Assembly: GCA_002315935.1 (NCBI GenBank)
Contig: DCII01000056.1
Span: forward strand, 37,882 to 48,120
DNA from: Ruminococcaceae bacterium UBA1730
GTDB lineage: Bacteria > Bacillota > Clostridia > Oscillospirales > Acutalibacteraceae
DNA: 10,239 nucleotides
Reading direction: 5' to 3'
Part shown: piece by piece, positions 6,291 through 10,239 of the stretch
How the letters are laid out: each line of letters begins with the position of its first letter
Numbering within the stretch: the stretch's first letter is position 1
Notes under the pieces: model-generated
The model's database searches: none
What the model saw: the letters and a program-made list of their open reading frames with translations, nothing else
What the model was told of the DNA's origin: nothing
Translations under genes and position numbers: made by a program

Positions 6291-6337
6291 TTGACGAACA
6301 TTGATATATGCTGTATAATAAGTACAATATATTGGAC
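6291..6337 (+). promoter_or_regulatory. Promoter and candidate operator of the WYL regulator
   Basis: TTGACG (6291-6296), a 17-bp spacer and TATAAT (6314-6319) form a near-consensus sigma-A promoter. Directly after it, GTACAATATATTGGAC (6322-6337) is a 16-bp palindrome with a perfect 10-bp core (CAATATATTG) and one mismatched pair. It covers the predicted transcription start, so a dimer bound here would block initiation. Autorepression by the WYL protein is the obvious guess. Confidence 0.7.
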
Positions 6338-6353
6338 AGAAAGAGGGCTGAAC

Positions 6354-7343
6354 ATGGCAAAGGGTCAGAATCAGAAGCTGAAGCTTCTCTATCTTCTCGA
6401 TTATCTCCGCCAGAACACCAATCCCGAGCATCCTGTTTCGAGAGAAAAAATCGAAGAATATCTGCGGTCAAACGATATAAGCATTGAACGCAAGACGGTA
6501 TATGATGACATTGCTCAGCTGAATGAATACGGTGCCTGCATTGAGCAGATAAAGGGCAAAAACGGCGGATATTACTGCGATTCAGGTGAATTTGAGCTTT
6601 CCGAAATCAAGATGCTCGTTGACTCTGTTCAAAGCTCCAAATTCATAACCGAAAAGCAGAGCATGGATTTAATCGCAAAGCTCGAGCATCTGACAAACAT
6701 TTATGATGCCGGTCAGCTGCACCGTCAGGTTGTTGTTCAGGACAGGGTAAAGGTCAGTCAGAAAAATGTTTTTGCAAATATCGACCATATTTCCAACGCA
6801 ATCAGCATTGACAAAAAGATAAAATTCAGGTATCAGCAGTATAACATTCATAAAGAGCTTGAGGACAGACACGGCGGAAAAGAATACTGCATAAGCCCCC
6901 TCTGTCTGTTCTGCGACAACGAAAACTATTACCTTATCGGCTATGATTCCGACTATGCAATAAAAAAGAATTTCCGTGTTGACAAGATGAAGAATATCCA
7001 TCCGACGGATGAAAAGCGTGAGGGCACACAGCTTCTCACCGCAAAGGAAATTTCTGCATACAGCAAGAAGGTTTTCGGAATGTATCACGGCGATGAAAAG
7101 AAGGTAACCATCCGCTTTGATGCAGGTCTTATGGGCGTTGTGATTGATAAATTCGGCAAGGATATTATTGCAATTCCGTCTGATGACGGCAAATTCTTCA
7201 CCGTCACGGTTGATGTGGCTGTCAGTGGTCAGTTCTATGCGTGGCTGTGCGGATTTCCCGATTTATGCGAGGTTCTCGCTCCCGAAGAGGTGAGAAACGG
7301 ACTTAAAAGCATTGCGGAAAAGCTGGCTGAAAAATACAAATAA
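6354..7343 (+). CDS. WYL-domain transcriptional regulator with N-terminal helix-turn-helix
   Basis: Ligand-responsive DNA-binding protein of the YafY/PafBC-like WYL family. The start at 6354 (MAKGQNQ, 329 aa) has AGAGGG 6 nt before it and lies 35 bp after a good -10; the frame upstream of it only reads through repeats. An HTH_11-type winged helix occupies about 5-75, with a recognition stretch ISIERKTVYDDIAQLNEYG and a wing ending in GGYYC. The WYL domain (about 140-215) shows ENYYLIGYD and FRVDKM, the Sm-fold strands thought to bind nucleic acid or a small ligand. The C-terminal WCX domain (about 247-325) serves for dimerisation in relatives. WYL regulators often control stress, DNA-damage or anti-phage genes. 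The next two genes, on the same strand, are likely targets or partners. Its ligand is unknown. Confidence 0.92.
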   Translation: MAKGQNQKLKLLYLLDYLRQNTNPEHPVSREKIEEYLRSNDISIERKTVYDDIAQLNEYGACIEQIKGKNGGYYCDSGEFELSEIKMLVDSVQSSKFITEKQSMDLIAKLEHLTNIYDAGQLHRQVVVQDRVKVSQKNVFANIDHISNAISIDKKIKFRYQQYNIHKELEDRHGGKEYCISPLCLFCDNENYYLIGYDSDYAIKKNFRVDKMKNIHPTDEKREGTQLLTAKEISAYSKKVFGMYHGDEKKVTIRFDAGLMGVVIDKFGKDIIAIPSDDGKFFTVTVDVAVSGQFYAWLCGFPDLCEVLAPEEVRNGLKSIAEKLAEKYK

Positions 7344-7368
7344 GTCCGTTTTATCGGACACAATGTGT
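7344..7368 (+). promoter_or_regulatory. Small hairpin and palindrome between WYL and zinc-ribbon genes
   Basis: GTCCG (7344-7348) and CGGAC (7355-7359) form a 5-bp stem immediately after the WYL stop codon, without a real T-tract. ACACAATGTGT (7358-7368) is a perfect 11-bp palindrome overlapping it. Read on the minus strand, GTACACATTGTGTCC loosely resembles the palindrome after the WYL promoter (GTACA at one side, GTCC/GGAC at the other). A second operator for the WYL protein is possible. No convincing separate promoter was seen, so co-transcription with the WYL gene is likely. Confidence 0.4.
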
Positions 7369-7404
7369 ACTATTCTGTTTTCATCAAAGAAATAAGGAGT
7401 TCTG

Positions 7405-7602
7405 ATGATGAGCAGGAAAATCTACTGTATCAGAAAAACGCATCTTCTCAGACCCGATGAATTCATATGCTCATGCTGTGGATTTATCGGAGAACACCCG
7501 TTTTCGGAATGCCCGAAATGCAAATCGGAAATCACGAAGGTGAAGCATACCGCATCATGGGTTGACGAAATTGAGCTTGAAGACATAATTTTTCATGACT
7601 GA
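7405..7602 (+). CDS. Small zinc-ribbon protein
   Basis: A 65-aa cytosolic protein with two CxxC knuckles, C22-SC-C25 and C36-PK-C39, typical of a rubredoxin-like zinc ribbon; a further Cys24 sits in the first knuckle. Apart from this it has a basic start and an acidic tail (VDEIELEDIIFHD). AAGGAG (7394-7399) is a strong ribosome site. The ATG at 7405 is 5 nt from it and a second ATG at 7408 is 8 nt from it, so either may be used. It lies 61 bp after the WYL gene and 14 bp before the DUF2130 gene, so it is probably translated from the same message. Such ribbons often bind nucleic acid or act as protein adaptors. I do not recognise a specific family. Confidence 0.85.
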   Translation: MMSRKIYCIRKTHLLRPDEFICSCCGFIGEHPFSECPKCKSEITKVKHTASWVDEIELEDIIFHD

Positions 7603-7616
7603 AAGGAAAGAACAAA

Positions 7617-8894
7617 ATGAATAAAATAATCTGTCCGCATTGCAACAAAAGCTTTGAGCTTACCGATAACGATTATGCCGATATTCTCAATCAGGTCAGA
7701 ACGGCTGAATTTGAAAAGGAGATAAGCCGTCAGCAGGAGAATTTTCTGAAAGAAAAAGCTTCCGCCGTCAGACTTGCGGTTGCGGAATCCGAAACGGGAT
7801 TCAAGGATGAGCTTTCCGAAAAGGACAGAGAAATCGAAAGGCTCAGGGCACAGATTGAAATAAACAGAAAAAACGGCGATATTGAAACAAAAACCGCCGT
7901 TCAGAAAAAAGAAGCTGAAATTGCCGAGCTTCGCAGTAAGCTTGAAATGAGCGAAAAGGCAAAGGAAATGGACATCCGTGCGGCTGTTCAGGATAAGGAA
8001 GCTGAAATATCAAAGCTCAACAGCAAAATTGAGGTTGACCGAACCAATGCGGAGCTTCAGCTTAAAATCGCCGAGGATGCTCACAAGGCGGAGCTTTCAC
8101 GCAAGGATGAGGAAATTGCGTTCTATAAGGATTTCAAAGCCCGTCAGTCAACGAAAATGATTGGAGAAAGTCTTGAACAGCATTGCCTGACCGAATTCAA
8201 CAAAATCAGAATGACCGCTTTCCCGAACGCATATTTCGAGAAGGACAATGATGCAAGAACGGGAAGCAAGGGCGATTTCATTTTCAGGGAATCAGGAGAA
8301 GACGGCACGGAATTTCTCTCGATTATGTTTGAAATGAAAAATGAGGGAGACACAACCGCAACAAAGCACAAGAACGAAGATTTCTTCAAAGAGCTTGATA
8401 AAGACCGCAACGAAAAGGAATGCGAATATGCCGTTCTCGTCACCATGCTTGAGCAGGATAATGAATACTATAACACGGGCATTGTTGATGTTTCATACAG
8501 ATACCCAAAGATGTATGTTATCCGTCCTCAGTTTTTCATTCCGCTCATAACGATTCTTCGCAATGCCGCTCTCAACACTCTTGAAGCAAAGCAACAGCTT
8601 GCTGTTATCAGAAATCAGAACATTGACATAACTCATTTTGAGGAAAATATGAATAACTTCAAGGATGCATTTTCAAGAAACTATGAGCTTGCATCGAGAA
8701 AATTCAAAACCGCAATTGAAGAAATCGACAAAACGATTGACCATCTCCAGAAAACAAAGGATGCCCTGCTTTCGTCTGAAAATAATCTCCGCCTTGCAAA
8801 CAACAAAGCCGAAGACCTGTCAATCAAGAAGCTTACCAAAGGCAATCCGACAATGCAGGCAAAGTTTGAGGAGCTTAAAAACGAAAAAAATTGA
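7617..8894 (+). CDS. DUF2130-family coiled-coil protein with PD-(D/E)XK-like nuclease core
   Basis: This 425-aa protein opens with one CxxC knuckle (IICPHCNKSF, Cys6/Cys9), followed by a long charged coiled coil (about 25-175) and the conserved DUF2130 region (about 178-335). That region shows GESLEQHC (Glu184), KGDFIF (Asp220) and FEMKNE (Glu239, Lys241), the E...D...ExK pattern of PD-(D/E)XK nucleases, so metal-dependent DNA cleavage or binding is plausible but not shown. A second coiled coil (about 340-425) ends the protein. In the first coil a KxxEI unit recurs at 69, 98 and 127 (29-residue period) and again at 163. AAAGGAAAG lies 6 nt before the ATG, 14 bp after the zinc-ribbon gene. Family call is confident; role unknown. 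The setting with a WYL regulator suggests nucleic-acid maintenance or defence. Confidence 0.88.
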   Translation: MNKIICPHCNKSFELTDNDYADILNQVRTAEFEKEISRQQENFLKEKASAVRLAVAESETGFKDELSEKDREIERLRAQIEINRKNGDIETKTAVQKKEAEIAELRSKLEMSEKAKEMDIRAAVQDKEAEISKLNSKIEVDRTNAELQLKIAEDAHKAELSRKDEEIAFYKDFKARQSTKMIGESLEQHCLTEFNKIRMTAFPNAYFEKDNDARTGSKGDFIFRESGEDGTEFLSIMFEMKNEGDTTATKHKNEDFFKELDKDRNEKECEYAVLVTMLEQDNEYYNTGIVDVSYRYPKMYVIRPQFFIPLITILRNAALNTLEAKQQLAVIRNQNIDITHFEENMNNFKDAFSRNYELASRKFKTAIEEIDKTIDHLQKTKDALLSSENNLRLANNKAEDLSIKKLTKGNPTMQAKFEELKNEKN

Positions 8895-8919
8895 AAATTC
8901 TTTGCTTGTGTGATATTTT
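8891..8919 (+). promoter_or_regulatory. Possible weak promoter of the beta-helix gene
   Basis: TTGAAA (8891-8896) overlaps the DUF2130 stop codon. A 17-bp spacer and TATTTT (8914-8919) follow. No terminator was seen in the 58-bp gap, so read-through from the DUF2130 gene is equally possible. Confidence 0.3.
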
Positions 8920-8952
8920 GAAAAACATACGGGAGGAAAGGTATAGATATTT

Positions 8953-10230
8953 ATGAAAGCTGTAACTGCGGTTTTAACAATCATTTCAATGATATTTTCA
9001 TTCTTTTCAGGGCTTATGCCGTGGAATGCCGTTTACTATTTTGATTCGGTAAACGGCAATGATTCCAACAACGGGAAAAGCATCGAAGAGGCGTTTCAAT
9101 CTCTTGACAAACTGAATAATATTAAGCTTTTACCCGGCAACACGGTATATATTGCCTGCGGAAGTGAATTCCGTGGACAGCTTTTTTGTCAGAAGGGTGT
9201 CACTTATACCGCCTGCGGTGAAGGAGAAAAGCCGACTTTTTTAGGCTCCGCAAATGCATCGGATTCATCCAAATGGTCAAAGACAGAGCATCAAAATCTT
9301 TGGGTATTCGAGGATGAGCTTGATGCAGATGTGGGCAACATCATTTTCAATGACGGCGAAAAAGTCGGAACAAAATATATCACCGGCGTAAAAGGCTTTA
9401 CGGGTGAGCTTAATGAACTCAAATTCGACCTTGATTTTTATCACAGCACAGCTGATAAAAAAGTTTATCTTTACAGCGAACAGAATCCCGCTCTGCGTTT
9501 CGGCTCAATAGAACTGGCTCTTCGCAAGCACGTCATAACTCTTGCAAAGGGTGCAACCGTTGACGGACTGCGTGTTCTTTACGGCGGTGCACATGGCATC
9601 AAGGGCGGCAATGTGAATGTTACCGTCAGAAATTGCGAAATCGGTTTTGTCGGTGGCTCCATTCTGCCCGATTACGACACGGTGCGATACGGAAACGCTA
9701 TTGAATTCTGGAATGATTCAAAAAATGTTCTTGTTGAGAACTGCTATATCTATGATATTTATGATACTGGTATTACTTTTCAGTCCAACTCCGACTGCAC
9801 GATGAAGAATCTCACTTTCAGAAACAACACCATTGAAAGATGCACATTTTCATTTGAGTATTATAACGGTGAAGGCGGAATGTTCGAGAATATCCTCATA
9901 GATTCCAATGTATTCCTTGATGCCGGCAAGGGCTGGGGAAAGCAAAGACCCGATCCCGAATACACATCCCATATTAATTCCTGGTCGGTAAAAGAAAACA
10001 GATGCAAAAATTTTGTTATTTCAAATAATATTCTTGACGGCTCAACCTATTCGCTGTTTGTGATTGCAAGCACGGCAGGAACGCTTCCGGAATTGAATTC
10101 AAACAAATATATCCAGTATGAAGATGGAAATCTTACGCTGAATATGAAATTCTCAGGATGTGAAGACTATCTGAAACAGCTCGACCCTAATGCGGATATA
10201 TCTATAAAAGCAAGAAGGCTCTTTTCTTAA
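8953..10230 (+). CDS. Secreted parallel beta-helix (pectate-lyase-like) protein
   Basis: A complete 425-aa protein. Residues 1-26 form a hydrophobic export signal (AVLTIISMIFSFFSGL, then PWNA). Mature sequence starts with YYFDSVNGNDSNNGKS...LLPGNTVYIACGSEFRG, the usual opening of secreted right-handed beta-helix proteins. From about residue 190 to 380, short turns with stacked Asn and hydrophobic residues recur (NVTVRNCEIGF, NVLVENCYIYDI, NLTFRNNTIERC, NILIDSNVFLDA, NFVISNNILDGS), as in pectate-lyase-fold rungs. Such proteins bind or cleave polysaccharides; I see no catalytic set that fixes a substrate. There is no C-terminal anchor, dockerin or sortase motif. The ribosome site GGGAGGAAAGG sits unusually far (11-16 nt) before the only reasonable ATG, as an in-frame stop at 8944 bars a longer start, so translation may be weak. 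Confidence 0.88.
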   Translation: MKAVTAVLTIISMIFSFFSGLMPWNAVYYFDSVNGNDSNNGKSIEEAFQSLDKLNNIKLLPGNTVYIACGSEFRGQLFCQKGVTYTACGEGEKPTFLGSANASDSSKWSKTEHQNLWVFEDELDADVGNIIFNDGEKVGTKYITGVKGFTGELNELKFDLDFYHSTADKKVYLYSEQNPALRFGSIELALRKHVITLAKGATVDGLRVLYGGAHGIKGGNVNVTVRNCEIGFVGGSILPDYDTVRYGNAIEFWNDSKNVLVENCYIYDIYDTGITFQSNSDCTMKNLTFRNNTIERCTFSFEYYNGEGGMFENILIDSNVFLDAGKGWGKQRPDPEYTSHINSWSVKENRCKNFVISNNILDGSTYSLFVIASTAGTLPELNSNKYIQYEDGNLTLNMKFSGCEDYLKQLDPNADISIKARRLFS

Positions 10231-10239
10231 AACCGTGGA

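Noticed and set aside
6114..6353. 80-residue N-terminal extension or separate small gene upstream of the WYL regulator
   Set aside because: It is an open run through the palindromic repeats, includes the promoter of the WYL gene, and has no good ribosome site; its peptides are the usual readings of this repeat type.

Overview
The window most resembles the chromosome of a Gram-positive anaerobe of the class Clostridia, probably a gut Oscillospiraceae/Ruminococcaceae-type organism. The reasons are moderate-to-low GC content, purine-rich Shine-Dalgarno sites, consensus sigma-A promoters (TTGACA/TATAAT with 17-bp spacers), a membrane-anchored HtrA with a Glu/Gln-rich cytoplasmic head, and a cluster of small quasi-palindromic intergenic repeats. 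This assignment is an inference from style, not from a marker gene. No tRNA, rRNA, CRISPR array, transposase or prophage gene was seen. Nine protein genes look real.

Left part (about 1-5200, all minus strand). In transcription order this holds an aldose 1-epimerase (galM-type), an OmpR/PhoB-family response regulator, its HAMP-containing membrane histidine kinase, and a membrane-anchored HtrA/DegP-type serine protease with a PDZ domain. Regulator and kinase are 18 bp apart and surely co-transcribed. The protease starts about 105 bp further on. Its leader carries three TTAA-type hexamers with an exact 11-bp period, the layout of a PhoP/PhoB-class binding site. The simplest reading is an envelope-stress circuit like Bacillus CssRS-HtrA: the kinase senses a signal outside the cell and the regulator turns on the protease. 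The left edge (1-68) carries two copies of a 22-bp repeat with a hairpin, possibly a mobile-element end.

Middle (5200-6350). galM and a small secreted protein are divergently transcribed from two near-consensus promoters. The galM promoter is followed by a perfect 12-bp tandem repeat that looks like an operator. The secreted protein (188 aa) is the oddest gene here: a signal peptide, two C2H2/C2HC-like finger motifs with a canonical EF-hand loop between them, and an amphipathic C-terminal half. It ends in a strong intrinsic terminator. The next 330 bp contain no credible gene but hold three related quasi-palindromic repeats and the promoter of the following gene.

Right part (6354-10230, plus strand). 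A WYL-domain transcriptional regulator is followed by a 65-aa zinc-ribbon protein and a 425-aa coiled-coil protein of the DUF2130 family with a PD-(D/E)XK-like nuclease core. Then comes a secreted parallel beta-helix protein that is probably a separate unit. WYL regulator, zinc ribbon and DUF2130 protein look like one locus, possibly nucleic-acid related or defensive, but that role is inferred. Palindromes lie just after the WYL promoter and before the zinc-ribbon gene and may be its operators.

Nothing here is proof of a new system. The best candidates for follow-up are the secreted finger/EF-hand protein, the WYL-zinc ribbon-DUF2130 locus and the 11-bp-phased boxes in front of htrA.
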